From: Mesostigma viride
Taxonomy: Eukaryota; Streptophyta; Mesostigmatophyceae; Mesostigmatales; Mesostigmataceae
NCBI GenBank assembly: GCA_009746045.1
Contig: RPFO01001424.1
Location: forward strand, 1-52,500
Direction: 5' to 3'
Length of the DNA stretch: 52,500 nt
The notes beneath the pieces are model-generated. The model did not search any database and had not been told where the DNA came from. It saw nothing but the letters and a program-made list of their open reading frames with translations. Positions 1-9,362 of this stretch are shown here, piece after piece (within the stretch, counting starts at the first letter, position 1; the number at the start of each line of letters is the position of its first letter). Position numbers and translations under genes: made by a program.

Positions 1-413
1 CGTGGTGCTGGGCTTTGAGGGTGCCGGCATCTGCTGTGCTATTGACGTTTCGGTGGCGCGGCCCTTGGTCTTAGCCACGGCTGGGGCCCCTCACGGCAGG
101 TTACACGGCGGACCGGGCGGAGCGGGCCAAGCTCCTGGCCTACGGCGACGTCGGGCCACCATCGTGTGGTGCCCTTTGTCCTGAGGAAGTTTGGGGCCAT
201 GGGGCCCTGACCTCCGCTTCGTCAGGAGTGTGCCGGTCCGGGAGACCGGCTGGACCTGGAGGGCCAGCGGGCCCCATGGTCGGCGCGGACTGGACGTCAT
301 ATTGGCGGTCAGCGCTTGTCGGTGGCGCTGACCGGGCCATGGCGGACATCATGCTCCGCCGTACGCGGGCTGATTTTGCGGTGCAGCAGGGCCTATTAGG
401 TTCCTCCCGTTAG
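1..413 (+). pseudogene. Decayed C-terminal end of a non-LTR reverse transcriptase
   Basis: No single frame is open throughout, but the three forward frames in turn read like the end of a LINE-type polyprotein. The opening frame has AIDVSVARPLV, as in the 'ALDVSV-SPL' block that follows the RT in many LINEs. Around 170-210 another frame reads VVPFVLRKFGAMGP, resembling the 'PLVLE-FGGMGP' block. From about 270 to the stop at 411-413 a frame reads WRSALVGGADRAMADIMLRR, resembling the terminal 'LS-AL-RANA-MILRR' segment. The order matches the family and the frames change between blocks, so this is a frameshifted relic. Upstream domains lie outside the window. Identification is from remembered family patterns, not a search. 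Confidence 0.45.
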
Positions 414-639
414 GCGTTCCATTGGTCTTATCGTAGTATAGAGCTTTGACATGGCTCTGTATATAGGTTTATAGCTGGGCGTTGCTTGGTTTGAGTGATT
501 TCACTCTGCTGTAAGTAATTATATTTTTAATATATGTAGTATACCCCATGCACCATGCCTCTAACGTACTATACTTGCATGCACATTGCAAAATGGAAGG
601 AAAGGTGAACAATACATGCCACATCACTAACACAGCCAT
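414..639. other. Gene-free AT-richer spacer
   Basis: This follows the retroelement remnant and precedes CCA-rich low-complexity DNA. No ORF, RNA gene or clear repeat is visible. It could include the 3' UTR of the decayed LINE, but no A-rich or short-repeat tail is evident. Confidence 0.4.
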
Positions 640-2000
640 TTGAATGCACCAACACGCACCTGCATGATTACACTACTACATGAATACATGTCGAGAATAT
701 TGCCGAGCGAGCATATCAAGGTGCAATGACCCCAACGCTGGCACATGTCACCTGGCATCCACGTATGCTCACATGATATGGCTTGGCATATCCCATGTCT
801 CCATCTCTTGCACTTTGTGCGTGCACCAAGCCACCATGCAGTCCGCCCACCCATGCAGCCACCTGGCCCCACCCACACAATTACTGCTCACACCACTCGC
901 GCGCCCGTGCACCCAGACAAGCCACCTGTCCTCCCACCCAGTGACCAACCCACCCACCCCAGCCCGCACCGTGTTATACCCAGTTTATATAACATGCGTG
1001 CACCCAGGCACCCAACCACCTACCAACCCACTTGGACATCACCCACCACCAGGCACCTGCGCAACCCACACACCAACTAGGTATAAGGAGGCAATTCGCC
1101 CCATCCAATGAGCCAACCACCCAACCACCCAACCACCTAAACAACAGCCAGCTGGCCCATATGCACCCGTCCGGCCACCCACAGTTGACCCACCACGCAC
1201 CATATACCCACTCAACCACTCACTGCCCCCACACCCTTATACCCACTGACCCACCCACTGACCTACCCACAACATGCATTTTCTCAGCCAGCACCCCGAC
1301 ACCTACCTCACCCGAAACCTGCACACCCTTCACCTGCGATAGGTGAGTCGCGGTCCCAACCATAAACCCATCACGCATCCATATCTGTGCGCCACCGTCC
1401 CTTCGGCCCGCCCCACACACATCTAGTAATCTACACACCACCATGCAGGCCACCAACCACAATGGCCCACCCACCAAACCCACCCACACACACATCCCTA
1501 ACCAACCAACCACCAACCACCACCCTCACAACCGTGCAGTTGTTCACTCATGCATCCAACGAAACACCCACTTCAAAGTCCCCAAAGCCTATCATCACCC
1601 AGCCACCTGGCCATCTGCCAACAACCCACCGCCCTTGCATCATCACCCACCATGACCAGCCAGCCACCCTCTCCAACTGCCTGTGCTCCCACCTACGCAG
1701 CCATCCATTTACCAAGGCATCCACCTATCAGCCAGCCACTGCCATTGAACCCACCCACGCCTAGGCATCCCTTGAAGCATCTATAGCCCAAGCCTCCCAC
1801 CCAAGGCTCTCTGGGCAATCAAACAACCAAACAACCAATCTCCCAGCTACACAACCACCTAATCACCTAACCACTCTGACAACAACACAATCACCGAACC
1901 ACCTAACTACCAACACCCACCGGCACCAGCCAGGCATTGCCCGCCTCGCATGCCCTCACCATTGCACACTCCATACACGCCCCGCTCTCCTAGCCAGCCA
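640..2000. repeat. CCA/CCCA-rich low-complexity tract
   Basis: About 1.35 kb dominated by CCACCCA, ACCACC and ACCCACAC words on the plus strand, with no fixed period. Several forward and reverse frames stay open because the composition is poor in stop triplets. The predicted peptides are Pro/Thr/His-rich on one strand and Trp/Gly/Val-rich on the other, as expected for low-complexity DNA. I see no coding evidence. Confidence 0.7.
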
Positions 2001-2045
2001 CACAACCCAGCCAGTCTCCTGCTCAACTCACGCATGAAGGCAATA

Positions 2046-2884
2046 TCAGCCATGTGGCCTCACCTTTGCCTGGCTGGCCCTGCCTGGGCCTGGAGGCGCG
2101 CGGGCGTGGGGTTGGAGATAAGTGTCAAAACCGAGGCGATGGTGATTGGGGCCTCCAGTAAACCACCGCTGCCGCGCCTGCTCGATGGGACGGAGGTCCC
2201 GTTCCGCGACCGCTTCAAGCTGTTGGGGAGCTGGCTTCCTGACACCGCCGACGATGCCGGACACCCGCATCGGCCTTGCCTGGGCCAAGCTCCGTTGGCT
2301 CACACCTACTGGCGCTCGAAGGGCCTGGGCGGGCACCGCAAGCGCATGCTCTTCAAGGTCCTCGTCCTCACGGTGCTCACGTATGGCGCCGAGGCGTGGA
2401 CCCTCCCACCCAAACTGGCAGCTAGGCTAGACGGCACGGTTACAGGATGCTCCGACAGGTCCTTACGTAGTTTTTCCGAGCGTCCGGCGTCATCAGAGTC
2501 TTTGTATCATGGCATGCCTCGTGTTTCGGACGAGATTATGCAGCGAAGGATAGCATTTGTAGGACACCTTGCCCGCACCAGCCAGGTCGACACCACCTCG
2601 GTCTGGCCGGCCCCCAGCGGCTTGGCCAGCCAGGGCGGCACATTCTGACCTGGCCTGGCCCCGCGGACATTCCCAAACGGGTTGGGAAACCTGTCACGAA
2701 CTACGTTCAGATGTTGCTGGACGACCTAGTGGTCCCAGCCCAGTTTGAGCACCGCATCCACTCTCTCTCCCGTCTTTGGACTGTCATGCAGGACAAGACG
2801 CGGTGGAAGAAGATTGTCAAGGCGCACACGCCCGACCCTGTGGGCAAGCCACCTCCCCCCAAGCGGAGGATCGAGGCGTTTTGA
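2046..2884 (+). pseudogene. Non-LTR retrotransposon RT 3' region, frameshifted
   Basis: Reads as the end of a LINE reverse transcriptase. GLEISVKTEAMVIG near 2110-2150 is the 'GL-IS-KKTE-M' block. FRDRFKLLGSWL near 2200-2240 matches 'F-YLGS-L'. A second frame, around 2250-2310, carries DTRIGLAWAKLRWL ('RI-LAWAKL'). The first frame then resumes with KRMLFKVLVLTVLTYGAEAW, the strongly conserved 'K---Y---V---L-YG-E-W' thumb/linker block. A further shift after about 2640 opens PKRVGKPVTNYVQMLLDDL and continues to a TGA at 2882-2884. At least two frame changes, and the missing palm motifs upstream, make it a 5'-truncated, degenerate copy. The next about 140 bp carry a 3' tail shared with short elements downstream. 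Confidence 0.75.
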
Positions 2885-3027
2885 TGAGTAGTGTAGTTAG
2901 GATTTCTAGATAGCTTAGAGTTAGTATAGTTCGATCACGCGGCTTCCTCCACCCTGATCCATCATGGAATATGTGCTACATGACCTCCCCACGGAGGCAT
3001 GTTATAATTTAATTTTAATTTTTTAAT
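2885..3027 (+). repeat. LINE 3' UTR with family tail
   Basis: Directly follows the RT stop. It ends in TATGTGCTACATGACCTCCC, then CACGGAGGCATGTT and a run of short TTAAT-like words. The same core (TATGTGCTACAT, CTCCC, ACGGAG, ATGTT, then short AT repeats) ends each short element at 3061 (reverse), 4138, 4689 and 5724. A shared 3' tail is what non-autonomous elements mobilised by a LINE are known to carry. Confidence 0.65.
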
Positions 3028-3405
3028 GGCCTCACCTTGGTGCCTCACCTGGTGCACCTAATTAATTAATTAATTAAAATCATAGCTCCGGGAGCATATG
3101 TAACACATAGCCCTGAGAAAGGGGCATCTATGGGTTTGTAATTACAATCAGGGCGACAACCTGCAGGTGTAGGATGTACAACTATCACCTGCTCTGGGTG
3201 CACTAGGTGCACCTGCACCTCCATGATGGTTCATGCCTCCTAAACAAGCACAGGCACCAGGGGGCTTGAGGAGAGGGCCTAGAAGGCCTGCATGACATAT
3301 GGGGTGGAGGTATGTGCTAGGGCTAGGGTACACATGGCCTCTCAGCAGGGAGTAATCCCTGCATGGGCAAAGCATGACTCGACATTGCTACGGCCATTGC
3401 AAGGG

Positions 3406-4138
3406 TGACCCGCCTTCCCCGCTCGCGGGTAAGGCCGGCCCCTCCCCCTTGCTCCTCACCTTTGACACCATGGCGGATAAGATGGAGTTCCTCAAGTGTC
3501 GCAAGCGGCTTGGGGGACCGCCTACACGCTGGATGACGACTTGACCTTGACGCAGCAAACACGGCGACGGGAGTTATGGCCGACCTACCTCCAGCTTCGG
3601 CAGACGGCGGGGCAGAAGCCGGTCTACTGGAAGGGGCGGACATCTACGTCGCCCACAAGCCCTGGCAGGCGACCCCTGCCGCCCCAGCCACCCCAGCCAC
3701 CCCAGCCTAGGGAATATATAGCAGTAGTGTAGACTAGAAAGCTTAGTGACGTGGCCATGTATGCCTACGTGATGGCCCACACCCGCCCTTACAATAGCCG
3801 TAGCAATTTCGAGTCAGCTTTTGCCCATGCAGGGAGTTACTCCTGCTGAGAGGCCATGTGTACCCTAGCTATAGCCTAGCCACATACCTTCCACCCCATA
3901 TGTCATGCAGGCCTTCTAGGCCTCTCTCAAGCCCCCCTGGGTGCCTGTGCTTGTTTAGGAGGCATGAACCATCATGGAGGTGCAGGTGCACCTAGTGCAC
4001 CCAGAGCAGGTGATAGTCGTACATCCTACACTGCAGGTTGTCGCCCTGATTGTATTACAAACCCATAGATGCCCCTTTCTCAGGGCTATGTTTACATATG
4101 CTCCCACGGAGCTATGATTTTAATTAATTAATTAATTA
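3406..4138 (+). mobile_element. Innermost 733-bp retroelement, plus orientation
   Basis: Flanked by a perfect 10-bp duplication ATTGCAAGGG at 3396-3405 and 4139-4148, and ending in (TTAA)n. It is near-identical to the interrupted minus-strand copy around it, so the two share a family and the region is a large inverted repeat. It encodes a short L1-ORF1-like segment (3470-3710) followed by about 400 bp of 3' sequence with the common tail. It has no RT and is non-autonomous. Confidence 0.85.
3470..3710 (+). pseudogene. L1 ORF1p C-terminal-domain-like fragment
   Basis: Starts at an ATG (MADKMEFLKCRKRL). After a one-base frame change in a G run near 3515 it reads TAYTLDDDLTLTQQTRRREL and LWPTYLQLRQTAGQKPVYWKG. 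After a second change in a G run near 3636 it reads ADIYVAHKPWQATP and stops at TAG 3708-3710. The pattern 'R--L-GT-Y-L-DDLT--Q--RR-LWP-YL-LR--G--P-W-GADIYV' resembles the C-terminal domain of L1-type ORF1 proteins, which bind RNA. This is family-level recall. Both breaks are repaired by one extra G, so they may be sequencing undercalls rather than decay. The minus-strand sister copy also has frame breaks in these two G runs. Confidence 0.55.
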
Positions 4139-4705
4139 ATTGCAAGGGCGGGTGTGGGCCCATCACGTAGGCATGCATGGCCACGTCACTAAGCTTTCTA
4201 GTCTACACTACTGCTATACATTCCCTAGGCTGGGGTGGCTGGGGTGGCTGGGGTTGCAGGGGTCGCCTGCCAGGGCTTGTGGGCGACGTAGATGTCCGCC
4301 CCCTCCAGTAGACCGGCTTCTGCCCGCCGTCTGCCGAAGCTGGAGGGTCGGCCATAACTCACGTCGCCGTTGTTGCTGCGTCAAGGTCAAGTCGTCGTCC
4401 AGCGTGTAGGCGGTCCCCCCATGCAAGCCGCTTGCGACACTTGAGGAACTCCATCTTATCCGCCATGGTGTCAAAGGTGAGGAGCAAGGGGGAGGGGCCG
4501 GCCTTACCCCGCGAGCGGTGCACCTAGAGCAGGGGTAGCTTACATTCCCACCCTTGCATGAAGTAGCCTAGAATGTATTAAAAGCCATAAGAATGTATTA
4601 AAGCTGGTTGTCTCTTTGATATGCCCCTTCTCAGGGCTATGTGCTACATCTACTCCCAACGGAGTGATGTTGATAATTAATTAATTAATTAATGGCCTCA
4701 CCTTG

Positions 4706-5519
4706 CACCACGTGCATTGGCTGGGTAATTTGCATGAGACAGCTTCCATCTCATTGTCAGCAACTGAAAAGGCTCTTTCTTCACAGTAATGAAAGCAACA
4801 AGGTCTTGGAAACGTTCTCCCATTCCTCTTTAAAACAGTCTTTAAATCAGAAAGGCAAGGGCAATATCTGGACAAGGTGGCAATAACCACTGCACCATGC
4901 TCTTGAGAAAGTCTTGACAATCCAGCTTTCTACCCTTTCAGAAGCTGCCTTGCGTTAGCAACGATTCTGGGCCCTCTGGCTCGCTCACCTCGCTTAATCT
5001 GCGCTTCTTTAAGGCTGCCGGGATATGCGAAGCTTGAGCCGAGCGTGTCGTGGCGAGGTCGTCTGCCCGACTCATCACATCTCGAAACCGCACTGCCGAC
5101 TAATAAAAACGAGGCCTTTTGTATCTGGCGTCAAAAGAACAATGAACTCGCTTGGAAACACTGTAGCAAACAGCTTCCTACAGGCATTATAAGCAATTTT
5201 CGCAGTTTTTACCGCACTTACTGCACATCCGGAAGACCATTAGCGGCCTTAGCGCGGAACCTTGGGCACGCCATACCTCTGGTGGCTTACTGCCGCAGGC
5301 TGGCAGTATATGAAGGTCGGGCATAGCCTAAAGAGCTGATTATCTGACGACAAAGATATGCATTGCATGAAGCAAGAAACAGACGGATTTCGCACCCCCA
5401 TATTTATTCACGTCAATGCCGGACAATTAAAAGCGAAACTAAAAAAACGAAAACACTAACGTTTTCGGGAATATTATAACGAACAAGCTGAGCTATCGTG
5501 CCGGGATTTTCGTATCCTC
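4706..5519. other. Gene-free interval
   Basis: Unique-looking sequence between two short retroelements. An open frame at 5045-5326 (93 codons) has no recognisable domain, splice context or repeated relative in the window, and I do not call it a gene. Confidence 0.5.
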
Positions 5520-5529
5520 ATGTCAAGGA

Positions 5530-5724
5530 CTATGACAGGCCCTTAGCTGGGTGTTGCCCTGAAACTCTGGGTGTTGCAGGTGCCCTAGTGCACCTAGAGC
5601 AAGTGGTTACCCCACCCTTGCAGGAAGAGCTTAGAATGTATGATAGGCCATATGCCCTTCTCTGGGCTATGTGCTACATATACTCCCAACGGAGTTATGT
5701 TACAATTCAATTCAATTCAATTCA
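5530..5724 (+). mobile_element. Complete 195-bp SINE-like element
   Basis: Bounded by a perfect 10-bp duplication ATGTCAAGGA at 5520-5529 and 5725-5734. It shares GTGCACCTAGAGCA and CCCACCCTTGCA with the 3040-4689 element, then the GGCTATGTGCTACATATACT tail, and ends in (AATTC)n instead of (TTAA)n. No tRNA-type A/B box is obvious at its 5' end. Confidence 0.8.
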
Positions 5725-5734
5725 ATGTCAAGGA

Positions 5735-6087
5735 GACAACCAGTGCAGGCCAGAAATCGGAGAATCCGGACCATGGTAGCTCGAGCCTGCCGTTATCTTG
5801 TCCGCGTGTTCGAGTCGTTCAGGATGATGAAGATGATGGTGATGGAAATGTGTATCCTTGTGCATTGAAATTATGGCTGGCTTACGTGTAGAGCGACTAG
5901 ATGACTAGACGGTGGGGCCGGAAACAGCTTGCTTGATCAGGGCGTGTGTTTCGAGCCTAACTGGCCGGGAGTGTCTAGTGGTGAGCACCATTGCTGCGAT
6001 CGTGAGACAACTTTCTGATTTGGCACGCCGCAAAGGTGAAACCATTTGCGTTTAGTGCCGGTCCGCGGAAAACGGGATCTGCAAATG
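5735..6087. other. Gene-free spacer
   Basis: Intervening sequence between the SINE-like element and the tRNA-like sequence. No gene, microsatellite or palindrome is visible. Confidence 0.4.
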
Positions 6088-6192
6088 AATCCAGGCCGGA
6101 ATCGAACTGGGGACCTCTCGCACCATTTTTGCTGACTATAGGACGGACGTCTCCGGATCTAGGGCATCGCCAACTGACCTACAGTCATCCGC
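6088..6192 (-). tRNA. tRNA-like sequence (tRNA relic or SINE head)
   Basis: Read on the minus strand it starts GCGGATG and ends CATTTGC just beyond the listed end. These pair over seven positions if two G.U pairs are allowed. An A-box-like TAGGTCAGTTGG lies near the 5' end and a B-box-like AGTTCGATTCC near the 3' end, preceded by GAGAGGTCCC as in many tRNAs. At about 105 nt it is too long for a class I tRNA, and the T-stem has two mismatches. An intron-bearing or decayed tRNA, or a tRNA-derived SINE head, all fit. I cannot assign an anticodon. Confidence 0.4.
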
Positions 6193-6717
6193 AAAGGTTC
6201 TCCTTCCGGGAGTGATGCAAGCCTGTCGGATGTGGTACCATCGATCTGTGGGGAAGGCCCACACTAAATCACTAATCGAAAATTACTTGGGAAATGTTGT
6301 CTCGGGCTGATGGACATGTGTGCCCCTCAATTGCGGAGTTAAATTGGATGTATAATTGAATGAAATACATTATTACATTCCATGCATCGATGCTCGAGTC
6401 ATCGCGATATCTGAATATCTTACATAATTACAGACCCATCAATTGGAAGATCAGAAAGCTCCAGTGCATCTGCTCTACGACCGGACGTCTCAATCGTACG
6501 TAGTGCTTTCGAGTTATAATTACCCTCAATGTATGTCTGGAAAATCCACGTGCAGGCAGTGTCAAATGCATGGTATATGAACTAGTTATGTACATGTCAA
6601 GATGATGACAGTCAAGCGAGGCCATACATGTTGACGGACAAGTGAGCCTGTAGACCTACGTCGATCCCCAGTTCCTCGATGTCGTGCGCAGCCCCGATAT
6701 CATCAGATTTCCAATCC

Positions 6718-6731
6718 CCAACGGCCGTCGG
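6718..6731. promoter_or_regulatory. Dyad copy CCAACGGCCGTCGG (one mismatch)
   Basis: Thirteen of 14 bases match the dyad found perfectly 19 times elsewhere in the window. It is followed by CTCCGCAAAA. Function is unknown; the AACGG core is that of plant MSA/MYB sites. Confidence 0.5.
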
Positions 6732-7350
6732 CTCCGCAAAATCCACGTTCGCGATTAAACAGTGCAACCGCGAGGGCCGTTCTAACTTGTAATCCACCTA
6801 TATAATGGGCTCCGTCTCGTCACCGTGCGTTCGCATCAACAGGACAGCCACGGGTGTCGCGACGTCTCGGACGCTGTGCACTACACGCATCATCTCGGTC
6901 ATCGCAGCCGTCGAGCACGTCACAAGCATCAATTATTCTCTGGACGAATTCTCGTGACCGTGTTGATATTAATGTCTGCCAACTTCACGACTGTGAACAG
7001 CAGCCTCACGCACGTCCGGTCCATCCGACTCCGTCAGGCGGTGTTGCGAATGGCGTCCTGCGTGCAAAAACCAGTACATGAAGGACAATAATGTTAGCCC
7101 GTTAGACAGATTTGTCTGTGGTTCCGCTTACAGCAGTACTAATCACCCGTTACGCGGATTTCGGGCAAGTGGGTATCCTCCTACATTACATGTATCCAAT
7201 TATGGACGGGAGATTTAAAATGGGAAACAAGTATCAGCGAACCCAGAATCAAGGTATCCACGCAACGGTTTTGAAGAAACGGCTATGTACATATAGACAC
7301 AATGAACTGAACAAAACTTTAGTAGCTCACTCGTCGTTCACTTGTTAGTC

Positions 7351-7469
7351 GTAACGGAGGCAGTCATTCAGTCAGTTTGCAAGTTCAGTTGGCAAGTACG
7401 GAAACACACGCAAGTGCGTAACGGAGGCAGTCAGTCAGTCAGTTTGCAAGTGCAGTTGGCAAGTACGGA
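7351..7469. repeat. 67-bp tandem duplication
   Basis: Two copies beginning GTAACGGAGGCAGTCA at 7351 and 7418. They share CAGTCAGTTTGCAAGT and CAGTTGGCAAGTACGGA with a few substitutions. Confidence 0.85.
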
Positions 7470-7770
7470 CCACCAACCGCGTGTGTACGTCCATGATATC
7501 GCAATATAATCAAGAATAACAGGGAACGGTTAATGTATCCTTTACGCAGCTTTTTCGTTCAGGGCATGTTGAAATAACGAAAGTGGGGTCAGGTGTTCGA
7601 ACCTTCCAAGTGCCGAATTTTTTACGAACCAGCGCATTCACGAACCTTGCACTGGGGACGCGGTGGACGTGTACCATTACCCCGGCCTAATTCTAGCATT
7701 GTACACAAGGGGCGGTGGCTAGCAGTAAAGAAGGGCATCCTAGTCATAACGCTGGGCAAGTTTAAAAGCA

Positions 7771-7784
7771 CCAACGGCCGTTGA
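7771..7784. promoter_or_regulatory. Dyad copy CCAACGGCCGTTGA (one mismatch)
   Basis: Near-perfect copy of the 14-bp dyad, followed at once by an A-rich run. No associated gene is recognised. Confidence 0.5.
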
Positions 7785-7873
7785 GTAGGAAAAAAAAAGA
7801 GCAGGAGAAGAGCACGTCGACGTTTCAACAGCAAGACAAAAATATTGAACCCCGAGTACCAATGAAAATGCTT

Positions 7874-7935
7874 TCATGCATGTCCACCCCGACGAGGCAC
7901 AAATTCATGCATGCCCACCCCGACGAGGCACAAAT
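7874..7935. repeat. 31-bp tandem duplication
   Basis: Two copies of a unit containing CATGCATG, CCACCCCGACGAGG and CACAAAT, differing at about one base. Confidence 0.85.
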
Positions 7936-8025
7936 TAATGAACGACAGATTTCTCACCCCCCCCCGGCACATGGAACAAGTGCCATCGCACGCACACACT
8001 TTGTAGACAGGAGAGTTTCGAGAGT

Positions 8026-8039
8026 CCAACGGCCGTTGG
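8026..8039. promoter_or_regulatory. Perfect CCAACGGCCGTTGG dyad
   Basis: Perfect copy inside a longer imperfect inverted context, TTTCGAGAGT before and CTCGGAGAAA after, so the TTTC...GAAA flanks extend the symmetry. Confidence 0.6.
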
Positions 8040-8283
8040 CTCGGAGAAATTGACAGTACACCAGTAAAGACATTAAAATTATCACTTTGTTGTCTTATGT
8101 GTGCCGTGTCATTTCCCAAGGTCAAAAGCCGTCAACTTCTGCACCTCTTGTCCCTCCCACCCGTACGCACTAAGCATGCCCACCTTACACTACCACATGT
8201 GGCTCTTGAGAAAACTCCCCCCGACGATGCACATGTGCCATTCACGCACACACCTTCAGACAAGGCTATCAGTTTTTCGAAGT

Positions 8284-8590
8284 CCAACGGCCGTTGGCTC
8301 CGAGAAATGCTGTTACAACTCAAAATTACAATGGTGACATCCACGAGCTAGTGGTACGCCGAACAAGTGCTTGTATGACATATGGCGACTGCCCGTGAGG
8401 AAAAGTCCACCACCACACACGGTCAGTTTTTTGAGTCCAACGGCCGTTGGCTCCGAGAAATGCTGTTACAACGCAAAATTACAATGGTGACATACATGAG
8501 CTAGTGGTACGCCGAACAAGTGCTTGTATGACATATGGCGACTGCCCGTGAGGAAAAGTCCACCACCACACACGGACAGTTTTTTGACTC
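8284..8590. repeat. 153-bp tandem duplication beginning with the dyad
   Basis: Copy 1 starts with the perfect dyad at 8284-8297 and copy 2 with the perfect dyad at 8437-8450. A third, broken dyad start (CCAACGCAAG) follows near 8590. The copies share CTCCGAGAAATGCTGTTACA, GCTAGTGGTACGCCGAACAA and CCACCACCACACACGG. The dyad marks the period boundary. Confidence 0.85.
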
Positions 8591-8932
8591 CAACGCAAGA
8601 ACAGACGTAATGCACACCAAGTGACCAAGTGGCAAGATAAAGACACCCTTGCCAATCTCTACCCACAAAAACTTAGCCCCGAAATCCGTAGCCCCGAAAT
8701 CCGTGATTGATTTGTACATTGTAGATGACAATGCAGCGATCACATGTATTCTGAAACCAACACGTTTTTACCTAGTTATCATGGTAACCAATTTATGGTT
8801 ACCTAGTTATCCATGGCTAGAAAGTTGTAAATACACGATGTGGCCACACACGCCATAGATGAAAATCATAACCAGATCACGCACATGATCATGGAAGGGG
8901 ACTCTATTGATCTCAAAAAAGAAAGCTCAAGA

Positions 8933-8990
8933 CACCCTACACCCTACACCCTACACCCTACACCATACATCCTACAACCTACACCCTTAA
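8933..8990. repeat. Telomere-like CCCTACA repeats
   Basis: Several tandem copies of CCCTACA, decaying rightward into CCATACA, TCCTACA and ACCCTTA. This is one base from the plant-type C-strand repeat CCCTAAA. It lies at the left edge of the satellite field, C-strand on plus. Confidence 0.7.
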
Positions 8991-9023
8991 CTCTCCACCC
9001 TTAGCTTACGTGACCTTTTTTTC

Positions 9024-9092
9024 GGAGAAATGTCCGAGTGGAATGCTATGTATGGGGTAACTTTCCCAAGGGTTCGAATCCCTCTTTCTCCA
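9024..9092 (+). pseudogene. tRNA-Ser-like pseudogene lacking the anticodon arm
   Basis: A perfect 7-bp acceptor stem (GGAGAAA with TTTCTCC) encloses TGTCCGAGTGG, the D-arm signature of tRNA-Ser, and GGGTTCGAATCCC, a T-arm with intact B box; A follows as discriminator base. A GGGGTAACTTTCCC segment looks like the long variable arm of a class II tRNA. The length is 69 nt against about 85-92 nt for tRNA-Ser. The missing bases fall where the D-loop end and anticodon arm should be; TGCTA may be what remains. Organellar or nuclear origin is unresolved. Confidence 0.6.
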
Positions 9093-9197
9093 TTAGAGTT
9101 TTGTTTAGCTTCTATTCTCGTCTACACATAATTCACACGAAGTACGCTTGCAAATACTTTATTACTATTTTGTTTGATATACTACACTAATATTATA

Positions 9198-9362
9198 ATT
9201 GTTGTGTGTGTGTGTTGTTCACGTGTGCGTGTGTGTGTTGTGTGTGTTGTGTGTGTTGTGCGTGTGCGTGTGCGTGTGCGTGTGCGTGTGCGTGTGCGTG
9301 TGCGTGTGCGTGTGCGTGTGTGTGTGTATATAATTTTTTGTTGTGTGTGTGTGTTGTGTGTT
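9198..9362. repeat. GT/GTGTGC microsatellite
   Basis: (GT)n and (GTGCGT)n words lead into the 40-bp satellite. CA-rich DNA lies at the other end of the field (38.0-39.8 kb), so the satellite is bordered by GT on the left and CA on the right. Confidence 0.85.

Larger units (their letters stand above)
3061..4516 (-). mobile_element. Middle-level retroelement, minus orientation, interrupted
   Basis: Two pieces, 4516-4149 (5' part) and 3405-3061 (3' part with TTAA tail), form one roughly 713-bp element on the minus strand. It is flanked by a perfect 10-bp duplication GGTGCACCTA at 3051-3060 and 4517-4526. A plus-strand relative (3406-4138) interrupts it. Its 5' part contains the same L1-ORF1-like peptide region as that relative (TAYTLDDDLTLTQQ). 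Confidence 0.8.
3040..4689 (+). mobile_element. Outer SINE-like element, split by nested insertions
   Basis: The element proper is about 184 bp: 3040-3060 plus about 4527-4689. It ends in the family tail and a TTAA microsatellite. It is flanked by GGCCTCACCTTG at 3028-3039 and 4694-4705; counting tail-like bases the match is 16 bp, TAATGGCCTCACCTTG. Its middle was later split by a minus-strand element with its own duplication. It resembles the 5530-5724 element, sharing GTGCACCTAGAGCA, CCCACCCTTGCA and the tail. Confidence 0.7.
6193..8283. other. Gene-poor interval with scattered dyads and small tandem duplications
   Basis: Short frames (such as 6825-7091 and 7112-7348) show no domain, no coding-like neighbours and overlap other frames. 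The interval contains copies of the CCAACGGCCGTTGG dyad and the tandem duplications at 7351 and 7874. In the 40-43 kb gene these dyads sit in introns and 5' flank, so this interval could be non-coding parts of a gene whose exons I cannot recognise. Confidence 0.35.

Noticed and set aside
680-1786. Several overlapping Pro/Thr/His-rich frames
   Set aside because: Explained by CCA-rich low complexity; no start context, domain or splice signal.
5045-5326. 93-codon open frame
   Set aside because: No recognisable domain, no homologous copy in the window, and other frames nearby are similarly open.
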